DNA from: Amycolatopsis granulosa
Lineage (GTDB): Bacteria > Actinomycetota > Actinomycetes > Mycobacteriales > Pseudonocardiaceae
DNA length: 64,000 nucleotides
Assembly (NCBI RefSeq): GCF_011758745.1
Contig: NZ_JAANOV010000001.1
Span: 3,162,001-3,226,000, forward strand
Direction: 5' to 3'
Of the stretch, positions 42,435 to 51,961 are shown piece by piece (the first letter of the stretch is position 1; each line of letters opens with the position of its first letter). The notes beneath the pieces were generated by a model. It worked only from the letters and a program-made list of their open reading frames with translations. It did no database searches and was not told the DNA's origin. The position numbers were made by a program, and so were the translations under genes.

Positions 42435-43195
42435 TCCGGCGGTGTGAAGCGGCCGTCCACCGCGGTCCAGCCCCCGTCGACGGCCAGCACCGCACCGGTG
42501 ACGAAGCTCGCGGCGTCGGAGGCCAGGTAGACGACGGCGCCGGCCAGTTCGGACGCCTTGGCCCACCGGCCCAGCGCGCTCTTGCCGGCGTACGCGGCGT
42601 ACCAGTCCGGGCTGGCCTTGATCTGCTCGGTCAGCGGCGTCTCGACCACGCCGGGCGCGATCGCGTTGACCCGCACCCCGGACGGTCCGAACTCGGCCGC
42701 CGCAGTCCGGAACAGCTGCACGAGCCCCGCCTTGGTCGCCGCGTAGGGCCCCTGGCCCGGTTCGACGGTGGTGCCGCGGATCGAGGAGAACCCGATGATG
42801 CTGCCGCGGCCGCGCTCGACCATGCCCGCCCCGAAGGCCCGGACGACGTCGAACGTCGCGCCGAGGTTGAGCGCGACCACCCGGTCGAACTCCTCGCGCC
42901 GGTAGTCCAGCAGGCGTTTGCGCACGTTGGTGGCCGCGGTCAGCACGACCACGTCGACCTCGCCCAGCTCGGCCGCCGCGCGCTCCACGGCCGCGGGGTC
43001 GAGCACGTCGATCTCGTAGGACCGGCCGCCGGTCTCCCGGGCGGTCTCCCCCGCCGCGCCGGGGTTGCGGTCGGCGCACACGACCTCGGCCCCGTGCGCG
43101 GCCAGGGCCAGCGCCGACTCGCGGCCGATGCCGCTGCCCGCGCCGAGCACCACGGCCCGCTTGCCGTCGAGCCGGAACAGCTTCTCGTAGTTCAC
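42431..43195 (-). CDS. Short-chain dehydrogenase/reductase in the amide operon
   Basis: This 254-residue classical SDR starts at GTG 43195, overlapping the aldehyde dehydrogenase stop (GTGA). The NAD loop is VVLGAGSGIGRESALALA. The usual NNAG is replaced by LTAATN. The active site has Ser in IIGFSSIRGTTVEPGQG and the YAATKAGL Tyr-Lys pair. The C-terminus is AIAPGVVETPLTEQI and VTGAVLAVDGGWTA. It probably oxidises an alcohol or reduces a ketone in the same pathway as the aldehyde dehydrogenase and amidase. An alcohol-to-aldehyde step feeding the dehydrogenase is a reasonable but unproven order. Confidence 0.92.
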   Translation of the reverse strand: MNYEKLFRLDGKRAVVLGAGSGIGRESALALAAHGAEVVCADRNPGAAGETARETGGRSYEIDVLDPAAVERAAAELGEVDVVVLTAATNVRKRLLDYRREEFDRVVALNLGATFDVVRAFGAGMVERGRGSIIGFSSIRGTTVEPGQGPYAATKAGLVQLFRTAAAEFGPSGVRVNAIAPGVVETPLTEQIKASPDWYAAYAGKSALGRWAKASELAGAVVYLASDAASFVTGAVLAVDGGWTAVDGRFTPPE

Positions 43196-44634
43196 GCGCG
43201 GATCACCGCCATCCGGGTCACGGTCAGCTCGTCGATCGCGAACCGCGGACCCTCGCGTCCGATGCCGGAGTCCTTCACGCCGCCGTAGGGCATGGTGTCG
43301 GACCGGAACCCGGGCACCTCGTTGACCACCACGCCGCCCACCTCCAGCTCGTCGATCGCCCGCACGGCGGTCCGCAGGGATCCGGTGAACACGCTGGCGT
43401 GCAGTCCGTAGCGGGAGGCGTTGACCTGCGCGAACGCCTCGTCCACATCGGCCACCCGGCGCAGGCAGACGACCGGGCCGAAGATCTCCTCGTCCCAGCA
43501 GTCCACCCCGTCGGGTACGTCGGTCAGCACGGTGGGCCGGATCACCCCGTCCACCGCCTCGCCGCCCGCGGCCACCTTCGCGCCCGCCGCGACGGCCGCG
43601 GAGATCCAGTCGAGGACGCGGCGGGTGGACCGCTCGTCGATCAGCGCGGACACCCGGGTCTTCTCGTCGCGTGGATCGCCGGCGACCACCTCCGGCAGCC
43701 GGGACAGCAACCGCTCGGTGAACTCCTCCGCCACCGCGTCCACCACGAGCAGCCGCTGCACCGAGATGCACGCCTGCCCGGACGCGTAGAACGCGCCGCG
43801 CAGCACCGCGTCGGCCGCGGCGTCCAGGTCGGCGTCGCCGGCCACCACCAGCGCGGCGTTCGACCCCAGTTCCAGCAACGTCTTGCGGGGCGCGGCGTCC
43901 TTCGCGATCCGGTGTCCCACGGCGGCCGAGCCGGTGAACGACACCGCACCGATCCGCGGGTCGGTGACCAGCGCGGATCCGACCTCGGCATCGCCGGTGA
44001 CCAGCTGGACCATCGGCAGCGGCGCGCCCGCGGCCGCGGCGGACTCCCGCACGAGGTGCACCAGCCACAGGGTCGTGAGCGGGGTCTGCGGTGCCGGTTT
44101 GACGATCACCGGGCAGCCGGCGGCGATCGCCGGGGCGATCTTGTGCGAGGCGAGCAGCAGCGGGTAGTTGAACCCGGCGATGCCGACCACCACCCCGATC
44201 GGCTTGCGCACCCAGAACCCGGTCAGCCCCTCACCGGCGGGCAGCAGGTCCAGCGGCACGGTTTCGCCGTGCAACCGGGCGACCTCCTCCGCCGCGGCCT
44301 GCCAGGTCACCAGCGTGCGGGCCACCTCGACGCGGCAGTCCACGAGCGGTTTGCCGGTCTCCACGACCAGCAGCCCCTCCAGCTCCGCCCGCCACTCGGC
44401 CAGCGACCGGTGCACACCCAGCAGGACGTCACGCCGGACGTGCGAGGGCAGCTTCGCCACCTCCCGCGCGACCAGCACCGCCTCGCTGACCGCGAGCTGG
44501 GCCAGCTCCACCGTGCCGACGGGGGCCCGCGCGACCACGGAGCCGTCGAACGGGAACCGGATCTCCGTGGTGTCCGGTGTGGACACCCACTCCCGCCCGA
44601 CCGGCAGCCCGTCGGGATACGGATCGAACATCAT
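43192..44634 (-). CDS. NAD(P)-dependent aldehyde dehydrogenase
   Basis: This 480-residue protein has two adjacent ATGs at 44634 and 44631; the first overlaps the ABC ATPase stop. ALDH hallmarks are the oxyanion Asn in GVVVGIAGFNYPLLLASHK, VKPAPQTPL, the NAD loop VSFTGSAAVGHRIAK, the general base Glu in KTLLELGSNAALVV (about 255-268) and the catalytic Cys in YASGQACISVQRLLV. The C-terminus ends PYGGVKDSGIGREG. It oxidises an aldehyde to an acid. Its place between the importer and the SDR/amidase genes puts it in the same catabolic route. Confidence 0.94.
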   Translation of the reverse strand: MMFDPYPDGLPVGREWVSTPDTTEIRFPFDGSVVARAPVGTVELAQLAVSEAVLVAREVAKLPSHVRRDVLLGVHRSLAEWRAELEGLLVVETGKPLVDCRVEVARTLVTWQAAAEEVARLHGETVPLDLLPAGEGLTGFWVRKPIGVVVGIAGFNYPLLLASHKIAPAIAAGCPVIVKPAPQTPLTTLWLVHLVRESAAAAGAPLPMVQLVTGDAEVGSALVTDPRIGAVSFTGSAAVGHRIAKDAAPRKTLLELGSNAALVVAGDADLDAAADAVLRGAFYASGQACISVQRLLVVDAVAEEFTERLLSRLPEVVAGDPRDEKTRVSALIDERSTRRVLDWISAAVAAGAKVAAGGEAVDGVIRPTVLTDVPDGVDCWDEEIFGPVVCLRRVADVDEAFAQVNASRYGLHASVFTGSLRTAVRAIDELEVGGVVVNEVPGFRSDTMPYGGVKDSGIGREGPRFAIDELTVTRMAVIRA

Positions 44635-45391
44635 CGTCCTCCCTGCAACCTGGCCAGTTCCGCACGCAGGTTCGGCGCCGCCGCGATCAGTTCCCGCGTG
44701 TAGGGGTGCCGCGGTTCGTCGTAGACCTGGTCCACCGCGCCCATCTCCACCAGCTCGCCGCGCCGCATCACGGCGACGGTGTCGCAGACCCGGCGTACCA
44801 CCGCGAGGTCGTGCGAAACGAACACCAGCGTCAGATCGAACCGCTCGGTCAGTTCGGCGAGCAGGTCGAGGATTTGTTTGCGCACCGACACGTCGAGCGC
44901 GCTGACCGGCTCGTCCGCGACGAGCACCCGCGGCCGCGGCGCCAGCGCGCGAGCGATCGAGATGCGCTGCCGCTGCCCGCCGGAGAACTGGTGCGGGTAC
45001 CGGCCGGCGGCATCGGGCGGCAGCCCGACCGCGATCAGCAGCTCCGCGACGCGGTCCGGGTCGCGGCGGCCCAGCGGTTCGGCGATGATGTCGCGCACCC
45101 GCATGCGCGGATCGAGCGAACCCATCGGGTCCTGGAACACCACCTGCACCGCGGACCGCAGGAAGCCCAGCTTCCGCTCGGGCAGGCCGTCGATGCGCCT
45201 GCCCTCGAACACGATCTCCCCGGCGGTCGGCCGGTCCAGCCCGGCCAGCAGCCGCACGATCGTCGACTTGCCGGACCCGGACTCGCCGACGATGCCGAAC
45301 CGCTGCCCGGCCTCGACCGTGAACGACACCCCGCGCAGGGCGTGCACCTCGCGTGGCCGCCGGTAGCGGCGGTGGACATCGCGCAGTTCGA

Positions 45392-45395
<4 letters not shown>
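44631..45395 (-). CDS. Dipeptide-type ABC transporter ATPase (OppF/DppF-like)
   Basis: This 254-residue ATPase starts at GTG 45395 (GTGA overlap). It shows Walker A GESGSGKSTIVRLL, signature FSGGQRQRISIARAL, Walker B VLVADEPVSALDV and switch His in FVSHDLAVV. The C-terminal oligo-HPY segment PRHPYTRELIAAAPN is present, but the longer tail of many OppF proteins is absent. It works with the partner ATPase at 45392 and the two permeases. Nickel- and peptide-type importers share this architecture, so cargo must be judged from context. Confidence 0.93.
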
Positions 45396-46158
<763 letters not shown>

Positions 46159-46162
<4 letters not shown>

Positions 46163-46989
46163 CGCCGCTCCAGCCGTGGGTCGAGACGATCGCGCAGACC
46201 GTCGCCGAGCAGGTTGAACCCGAGCACCGCGATCGCGATCGCCAGGCCCGGAACCAGCGCCAGCCGCGGCTGCACGGTCAGCAGTTCCTGGGACTCCTGC
46301 AGCATCCGTCCCCAGGACGGCGTCGGCGGGCGCGTGCCGAAGCCGAGGAACGACAACGCCGCCTCGGCCAGCACCGCGATGCCGAACGACACCGAGCACT
46401 GCACGATCACCAGGCCGCCGATGTTCGGCAGCACGTGCCGCCGCGCGATGAAGAACCGCGACCGCCCGGCCGCGCGCGCCGCGAGCACGTATTCGGTGCT
46501 CATCACCTGCAACGTGCCCGAGCGCGCGATCCGCGCGAACGACGGGATGGTCGCCACGCCGATCGCGATCATCGCGGTGACCGTGCTCGCGCCGTAGACC
46601 GCACCGAGCATGATCGCCAGCAGCAGCGCGGGGAAGGCCAGCACGAGGTCGTTGACCCGCATGACGAACTCGCCGAGCGACCGCTTCGACATGCCGGCCA
46701 GCACGCCCAGCGGCGTGCCGGCCAGCGCCGCGACGCCCACCGCGATCACGCCGACGTAGAGGGTGGTGCGGGCGCCGACGAGGATCTGGCTGAACACGTC
46801 CCGGCCGAACTTGTCGGTGCCGAGCCAGTACTCGCCGGTCGGGCCGAGCAGCCGCGCCGTCGCGTCCACCTTGAGCGGGTCGTGCGGCGTCCACCCGAAC
46901 GACACCAGCGCCGCCAGCACCACGAGCCCGACCAGCACCGCGCCGGTGACCAGCGTGGGCGAGGTCCGTCGGAACACCGGTGCGCTCAT
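46159..46989 (-). CDS. Dipeptide-type ABC transporter permease (OppC/DppC-like)
   Basis: This 276-residue protein has six hydrophobic segments. The N-terminal helix is followed by WTPHDPLKVDATARLLGPTG, with an HxFGTD-like stretch (YWLGTDKFGRDVFSQ) typical of DppC. The coupling loop is YVLAARAAGRSRFFIARRHVLPNIGG. Start and stop overlap the neighbouring genes as ATGA. It forms the transmembrane channel with the permease at 46986. Confidence 0.94.
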
Positions 46990-47933
46990 CGTGCCGTCCT
47001 CAGCCGGGGGTCGATCACCACGTAGAGCAGATCGACCACGAAGTTGACCACCAGCACCGCCACCACCAGCACCAGCACGATGCCCTGCACCGACAGCAGA
47101 TCACGCGCGGACACCGAGTCCAGCAGCATGCTGCCCAGGCCGGGCAGCACGAACACCCGCTCCACCACGACCGCGCCGATGAGCAGCGTCGCCAGCTGCA
47201 ACCCGAGCACGGTCACCACCGGCACCGCCGAGTTGCGCATGCCGTGCCGCATCAGCGCCGGGTACGGGCGCAGTCCCTTCGAGCGTGCGGTGCGCAGGTA
47301 GTCCTGGCCGAGGGTGTCCAGCACGGCCGAGCGCACGTACCGCGTCAGCACGGCGCCCTGCACGATGCCGAGCGACAGCGCGGGCAGGATCAGGCCGCGC
47401 AGGAACTCGCCGGCACCCTGGTCAGGCGGCGTCCACCCGCCGGAGGGCAGCCACCGCAGCTGTACCGCGAACACCTGCACCAGCAGGATCCCGGCGAGGA
47501 ACGCCGGCACCGCCACGCCCAGCTGCGACAATCCGGAGATCGCCGTGCCGCCGAACCGCCGGTGCCACATCGCGGCGAGCGCGCCGAACGGCACCGCGAG
47601 CACCACCGCGACCAGCATCCCCGCGCCCACCAGCCACAACGTGACGCCGAGCCGGTCGGCGAGCTGCGGCCCGATCGCCTCGCCGGTGACGTAGGACCGG
47701 CCGAAGTCGCCGTGCAGCACACCGCCCATCCAGCTCAGGTACTGCTCGACGAGCGGCCGGTCGAGACCGAAGTCCGCACGGGTCCTGGCGAGCAGCTCCG
47801 GGGTGGCGTTGATGCCGAGCGCGACCTGCGCCGGATCACCGGGCAGCACGGCCAGGAACGCGAACACCACGATCGAGGCGACCAGCACGCTGATCACCAG
47901 GATCGCCACGCGGCGCAGGATCGCCAGTGCCAT
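46986..47933 (-). CDS. Dipeptide-type ABC transporter permease (OppB/DppB-like)
   Basis: This 315-residue protein starts at ATG 47933, sharing one base with the binding-protein stop (TGATG). It shows the DppB features: an N-terminal helix, FLAVLPGDPAQVALG, then RADFGLDRPLVEQYLSWMGG and GDFGRSYVTGEAI, and a coupling loop DYLRTARSKGLRPYPALMRHGMRN. Six hydrophobic segments are predicted. It is the second gene of the operon. Confidence 0.94.
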   Translation of the reverse strand: MALAILRRVAILVISVLVASIVVFAFLAVLPGDPAQVALGINATPELLARTRADFGLDRPLVEQYLSWMGGVLHGDFGRSYVTGEAIGPQLADRLGVTLWLVGAGMLVAVVLAVPFGALAAMWHRRFGGTAISGLSQLGVAVPAFLAGILLVQVFAVQLRWLPSGGWTPPDQGAGEFLRGLILPALSLGIVQGAVLTRYVRSAVLDTLGQDYLRTARSKGLRPYPALMRHGMRNSAVPVVTVLGLQLATLLIGAVVVERVFVLPGLGSMLLDSVSARDLLSVQGIVLVLVVAVLVVNFVVDLLYVVIDPRLRTAR

Positions 47934-49414
47934 CAGCCCAGCCCCGTCAGGTCGAAGGACTCGCTGACCTGGTTCGCGGCCAGCCCGGTCACCTTCTTCT
48001 TCGCCACCACCACGTTCGGGTACAGGAACAGCCAGTCCGCTGCCGCGTCCGCGGTGATCGTGCGGGCGACCTGGCGCATGTCCGCGACCTGCTCGGCGGG
48101 GGTGCCGGCGTCGGCGGCCGCGAGCAGCTGGCGGACCTGCGGGTTGTCGTACCCCCAGTAGTACTTGGGGTTGCCGAAGGTGGTGATGTCGCGCGCCTCG
48201 ACGTGCTGGACGATCGAGGCGTCGAAGTCGTGGTCGGTGAAGACCTGCTTGAGCCACACCGCCGGGAAGTCCAGCGGCTCGATCGTGACGTGCACGCCGA
48301 CATCGGCCAGGTCCGAGGCGACGACCTGCGCGGCCGCGGTGGCGTAGGGCAGGTTCGCGACACGCAACCGGATCGACAGGTTCGGCTGCCCCGCTTCGGC
48401 GAGCAGTGCCCTGGCCCGCGCCGGGTCGTGCGGGTAGTAGCCGGACAGGTCCTCGTACCACGGGTCGGTGGGCGGCACCATGCTGCCGAGCACCGTGCCG
48501 CGGCCGGCCCAGGCGGTGTCCAGCAACGCCTTCCGGTCCACGGCGAGCGTGAGTGCACGGCGGACGCGCGCGTCGGTGAACGGGGCCTTCGCGCCGTTGA
48601 AGGACAGCACGACCTCGCCGTTGGTGGTGCCCTGCAGGACGGTGAAGCGGTTGTCGTTCTCGAACTGCGGGATGGAGTCCGGCGCCGAGATCTGCGCGAT
48701 CACGTCGATGCCGTTGCTGAGCAGCGCGTTGTTCAGGGCGGTGGGATCCTTGATGTACTTGAGGATCACGGTCCGGTAGGCGGGTTGCCGTCCCCAGTAG
48801 GCGGGGTTGGCCCGGAGCACGATCGAATCGCCACGGCGCCGGGACTGAACCTCGTAGGGCCCGGTGCCGACCGGGGTGTTCGCCAGGTCCGCGACGCCGG
48901 TGGGACTGAACATCGCACCGACGCGACCGGTCATGTCGAACAGCCAGCCGTTGCTCGGTTTCGTCAGCACGACACGCGCGTGCAGCGGGTCGACCACCTC
49001 GACGTGGTCCACGACGTCCATCTTGGACTTGATGGAGATCGTCCAGCCGGTCTTGACCCGGTCGATCGAGAACTTGACGTCGGCCGCGGTGAACGGCGCG
49101 CCGTTGCTGAACCGCACACCGGGCTGGAGCTGGAAGTCGTAGGTGCGCCGGTCCTCGCTCACGGTCCAGGACTTCGCGAGCAACGGCACGATCTTGCCGC
49201 CCGGATCGAGCTTCACCAGGCCCTCGTAGACGTTGTAGAGCAGCGCCTGCGGGATCGCGCTGCCGTCGGTGCGGGTGAAGTCGAAGTTCGCCGGTTCGGC
49301 CGTGAACCCGACGGAGAGGGTGTCCGGGCCGGAGCTGACCGAGGCCGTGGACCCGGCGGAGCAGGCCGAGATCACCAGCAGAAGCGCCAGTGCCGCGGAA
49401 ATTCGGACTTTCAT
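47933..49414 (-). CDS. Dipeptide-type ABC transporter substrate-binding lipoprotein
   Basis: This 493-residue protein is counted from ATG 49414; a GTG two codons earlier (49420) is an alternative. The signal ends with the lipobox VISAC, so the mature protein is lipid-anchored outside. SBP family 5 features follow: LYNVYEGLVKLDPGGKIVPL, AKSWTVSEDRRTYDFQL, PGVRFSNGAPFTAADV and GTGPYEVQSRR. Such proteins bind peptides, nickel complexes, opines or glycosides. It is the first gene of the nine-gene operon and lies behind a FadR-type operator. Confidence 0.93.
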   Translation of the reverse strand: MKVRISAALALLLVISACSAGSTASVSSGPDTLSVGFTAEPANFDFTRTDGSAIPQALLYNVYEGLVKLDPGGKIVPLLAKSWTVSEDRRTYDFQLQPGVRFSNGAPFTAADVKFSIDRVKTGWTISIKSKMDVVDHVEVVDPLHARVVLTKPSNGWLFDMTGRVGAMFSPTGVADLANTPVGTGPYEVQSRRRGDSIVLRANPAYWGRQPAYRTVILKYIKDPTALNNALLSNGIDVIAQISAPDSIPQFENDNRFTVLQGTTNGEVVLSFNGAKAPFTDARVRRALTLAVDRKALLDTAWAGRGTVLGSMVPPTDPWYEDLSGYYPHDPARARALLAEAGQPNLSIRLRVANLPYATAAAQVVASDLADVGVHVTIEPLDFPAVWLKQVFTDHDFDASIVQHVEARDITTFGNPKYYWGYDNPQVRQLLAAADAGTPAEQVADMRQVARTITADAAADWLFLYPNVVVAKKKVTGLAANQVSESFDLTGLG

Positions 49415-49434
49415 CCTCACCCCGAGTCAGTATG

Positions 49435-49447
49435 CTGGTCCGACCAG
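49435..49447. promoter_or_regulatory. FadR/GntR-type operator
   Basis: CTGGTCCGACCAG is a perfect dyad with a CCG-type centre and contains TGGTNNNACCA, the recognised site of many FadR-subfamily GntR repressors. It lies midway between the divergent binding-protein and gntR starts, 20 nt from the former and 41 nt from the latter. Confidence 0.75.
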
Positions 49448-49488
49448 TAGCCTAGGTTTGCACCACGCGAGGTGAAGGTCAAGAGACG

Positions 49489-50229
49489 ATGGAATTCGAG
49501 CCGGTCAGCCCGGTCCGCGCGTACGAGCGGATCGTGGAACAGATCGAGCAGGCCGTGCTCACCGGCCGGCTCCGTCCTGGCGAGCGGCTGCCCGGCGAGC
49601 GCGAGCTGATGGCCCGCTTCGGCGTGAGCCGCTCCACCATCCGCGAGGCGCTGCGCGTGTTGCAGGCCGGTGAGGTGATCCGGTCGCGTCCCGGGGACCC
49701 GCGTGGCCCGGAGGTCCTGCCCGCGTCCCCGGTGAGCCTGCAGAAGTCGCTGGACCGGCTGGCGCGCGCGGAAACGCTGGGGCTGGCGGAGTTGCTCCAG
49801 TTCCGGATGATCCTGGAGGGGTCGGCGTACCGGCTGGCCGCGGAGCTGCGCACCGAGGAGGACCTGACGGAGCTGCGCACGGCGCTCGCGACGATGACGT
49901 CCACTGTGGACGACTACACGTCGTTCAGCCGGGCCGATGTCGCCTTCCACGACGCGGTGGCGCGCGCCGGGCGGAACACGCTGATCGTGGTGTGCGGCAA
50001 GGTCGTGCGCGGGGTGGTGCTGGACCTGATCGCGGGCAAGCTGGAGTCCTCCTCGGACCGCGAGGCGCTGATGCGGGCTTCGGTAGCGCACCACAAGGAA
50101 GTGCTGCGCGCGGTGGAGGACGGCGACGGCCCGCTGGCGGCCCGCCTGGCACGGCGTGCGCTGTACGACTACTACGCGGAGTACGTCGGCGCCGAAGACC
50201 GGATGGTGCTGGAGCACCTGCTCGACTGA
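49489..50229 (+). CDS. GntR-family regulator, FadR subfamily (FCD domain)
   Basis: This 246-residue protein starts at ATG 49489, preceded by GAGGTGAAGG. The winged helix-turn-helix (about 8-75) reads RPGERLPGERELMARFGVSRSTIREALRVLQ. The FCD ligand domain (about 95-230) has LLQFRMILEGSAYRLAA and the metal-site pattern FHDAVARAG then HHKEVLRAVEDGD. It is divergent from the nine-gene importer/catabolic operon and a consensus FadR operator lies between them. It is thus the likely repressor, released by a carboxylate-type metabolite of the pathway. Confidence 0.93.
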   Translation: MEFEPVSPVRAYERIVEQIEQAVLTGRLRPGERLPGERELMARFGVSRSTIREALRVLQAGEVIRSRPGDPRGPEVLPASPVSLQKSLDRLARAETLGLAELLQFRMILEGSAYRLAAELRTEEDLTELRTALATMTSTVDDYTSFSRADVAFHDAVARAGRNTLIVVCGKVVRGVVLDLIAGKLESSSDREALMRASVAHHKEVLRAVEDGDGPLAARLARRALYDYYAEYVGAEDRMVLEHLLD

Positions 50230-50271
50230 AACGCCGTGTCGACCGCGCGGCCTGATCGCCACGGGCGCGCC

Positions 50272-51057
50272 ATGGCGTGCGAACATCCACTGGCCTACGT
50301 GCTCGCACTGGAGGGCCGCCTGCTCGACGACCCGGCGGAGGGCGTGGAGGTCGCACACGTCGACCCCGTCGAGGGGTACGACCTCTGGGCGCCGACCTAC
50401 GACTCGCCGAACCCGGCGTTCGGCTTCGACGAGCCGTTCGTGCGCTCGGTCGCCGCGGGAATGCCACCCGGAGTCGCGCTGGACGCGGCCTGCGGCGCCG
50501 GCCGGGTGACGGCGGTGCTCGCCGGGCACGGCCACCGGGTGATCGGCGTGGACGGTTCTCCCGGCATGCTCGCCGAGGCCCGGAAACGGTTGCCGGACGC
50601 GGATTTCCGCCACGGTGAGCTCGCCTCGCTGCCCGTGGACACGGCCTCGGTGGACCTGGTCACGTGCTCGCTCGCGCTGACCCACGTGCCCGGCCTCGGG
50701 CCGGTGTTCGCGGAGTTCGCCCGCGTGCTGCGGCCGCGCGGCCGCCTGGTCGTCGCCGACGTGCACCCCGAACAGGTGGCGCGGGGGCACGTGCCGGCGG
50801 TGCGCCGCGCGGACGCGACGCCGGGCCGCGTGCGGTCGCACTGCCACCGCACCGGCGACTACCTGCGCGCCGCGCTCGCCGCCGGACTGACGGCGCAGCG
50901 GTGCGCGGAACCGGGGGCCGCACCCCGCGCGGTGCCACCCGGCGGACCGGGACCGTGGGAGGCGTGGCCGTGGTCGCTGGCCGGCCTGGCACCCGCGGCC
51001 GCGGAAGCCGCCGGCGCCGGTGTGCCGTCGATGATCCTCTGGGAGTTCCGGAACTAG
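50272..51057 (+). CDS. SAM-dependent class I methyltransferase
   Basis: This protein has 261 residues from ATG 50272, where the family-like N-terminus ACEHPLAYVLALEG begins; a GTG at 50236 is in frame. SAM motifs are LDAACGAGRVTAVLAGHG (motif I), VIGVDGSPGMLAEAR, DFRHGELASLPVDTASVDLV and a HVPGLGPVFAEFARVLRPRGRLVVADV strand-helix. It resembles UbiE/MenG-like small-molecule methyltransferases of unknown substrate. The N-terminal segment before GYDLWAPTYDSPNPAFGFDEP appears shorter than in relatives I recall. Its stop overlaps, tail to tail, the SRPBCC gene by 4 nt. Confidence 0.85.
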   Translation: MACEHPLAYVLALEGRLLDDPAEGVEVAHVDPVEGYDLWAPTYDSPNPAFGFDEPFVRSVAAGMPPGVALDAACGAGRVTAVLAGHGHRVIGVDGSPGMLAEARKRLPDADFRHGELASLPVDTASVDLVTCSLALTHVPGLGPVFAEFARVLRPRGRLVVADVHPEQVARGHVPAVRRADATPGRVRSHCHRTGDYLRAALAAGLTAQRCAEPGAAPRAVPPGGPGPWEAWPWSLAGLAPAAAEAAGAGVPSMILWEFRN

Positions 51058-51542
51058 TCGTCCGCGAGGATGGCGTCGATCTGGCCTTCGGCGAGCTTCA
51101 TGCCCTCCGCCATGCCCATCTCGATGAGCTTCTCCAGCTCCTCGAGGCTGTCGAAGGAGCTGACGGTGGTCATCCTGGTGCCGGTGCCGGACGGCTCGAA
51201 CGTGACCGCACAGTGGATGACCGGCATGTCCGGGTTGCGTTCGCCGTTCTCGTCGGCGAAACCGTCGTCGAACTCCAGCCGCTTCGGCGCGTCGATCGCC
51301 GTGATCCGCCACCAGCCGTGGGCCTTCGTCCCGTCCGGGCCGGTCATGAAATAGCTGGAGCGGCCGCCGACCGTGAAGTCGTGCTGCTCGAACGTCGCCG
51401 GCCACGTGGGCGGGCCCCACCAGCGCTCGAGCTTGCGCGGGTCCGCCCAGACCCGCCACACCCGGTCGGCCGCCGCGTCGTACTCGGCGACGATCGTCAG
51501 GGTGAGGGCCTGTGTGTCCTGGTGCGAGCTGATGACGGTCAT
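51054..51542 (-). CDS. SRPBCC (AHSA1-like) domain protein
   Basis: This 162-residue protein has the START-like helix-grip fold of the AHSA1 group: IVAEYDAAADRVWRVWADPRKLERWWGP, then FTVGGRSSYFMTGPDG and GWWRITAIDAPKRLEF, ending in the long C-terminal helix (SLEELEKLIEMGMAEGMKLAEGQ). It overlaps the ArsR-type gene by 4 nt. ArsR-SRPBCC pairs are common in actinobacteria; the SRPBCC pocket is thought to bind a hydrophobic ligand, with the regulator controlling its own operon. The ligand is unknown. Confidence 0.92.
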   Translation of the reverse strand: MTVISSHQDTQALTLTIVAEYDAAADRVWRVWADPRKLERWWGPPTWPATFEQHDFTVGGRSSYFMTGPDGTKAHGWWRITAIDAPKRLEFDDGFADENGERNPDMPVIHCAVTFEPSGTGTRMTTVSSFDSLEELEKLIEMGMAEGMKLAEGQIDAILADD

Positions 51543-51877
51543 TCGTCCTCCTCGGACAGGATGTCTTGGATGTTGCGGACGCGGTGGTGCCAGATCCGTT
51601 CGTATTCGCCGAGCAGGCGAGCCGCGGTGCGCAGGGCCTCGGGATTGCCGTGCACGAGCTGCTCACGCCCGTTCCGCTGCTTGACGACGAGAGCGGCCTG
51701 CGCGAGCACCGCCACGTGCTTCTGCACCGCGGCGAAGCTCATGTCGTACCTGCGGGCTAGCTGCGAGATCGACTCCTCCTGCCGGAGCACCCGGGTCACG
51801 ATGTCGCGCCGGGTGGCATCCGACAACGCGTGGAAGATCCGGTCGATCTCCGCGTCGCCGAGTTGACTTACAACCAC
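51539..51877 (-). CDS. ArsR-family regulator of the SRPBCC operon
   Basis: This 112-residue winged-helix protein reads DRIFHALSDATRRDIVTRVL, then ISQLARRYDMSFAAVQKHVAVLAQAALV and a REQLVHGNPEAL wing. No metal-binding Cys motif is present, so it belongs to the SdpR-like, metal-independent branch. It starts with GTG 51877, which lies inside a perfect palindrome, a classic autorepressor layout. The downstream SRPBCC gene is coupled. Confidence 0.92.
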   Translation of the reverse strand: MVVSQLGDAEIDRIFHALSDATRRDIVTRVLRQEESISQLARRYDMSFAAVQKHVAVLAQAALVVKQRNGREQLVHGNPEALRTAARLLGEYERIWHHRVRNIQDILSEEDE

Positions 51878-51886
51878 ATGGTTGTA
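51869..51886. promoter_or_regulatory. Palindromic operator over the arsR start codon
   Basis: TACAACCACATGGTTGTA has perfect 8-bp arms and a 2-bp centre. It covers the GTG start (51875-51877), so bound ArsR would block its own transcription or initiation. Binding is inferred from symmetry and position. Confidence 0.7.
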
Positions 51887-51923
51887 CGTTAGTGGCTGCC
51901 GGGGCCGGGCGCAACCATCACGC

Positions 51924-51954
51924 TTGACCTCCAGCTACCTGGAGGTTCTACCGT
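51924..51954 (+). promoter_or_regulatory. MerR-type promoter of the PPOX gene
   Basis: TTGACC (51924-51929) and TACCGT (51949-51954) are 19 bp apart. The spacer is almost filled by the dyad ACCTCCAGCTACCTGGAGGT (51927-51946). A long 19-bp spacer with an overlapping dyad is the signature of MerR-activated promoters. The ATG at 51962 lies 7 nt after the -10, so the mRNA is probably leaderless. Confidence 0.7.
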
Positions 51955-51961
51955 CGCCGGC

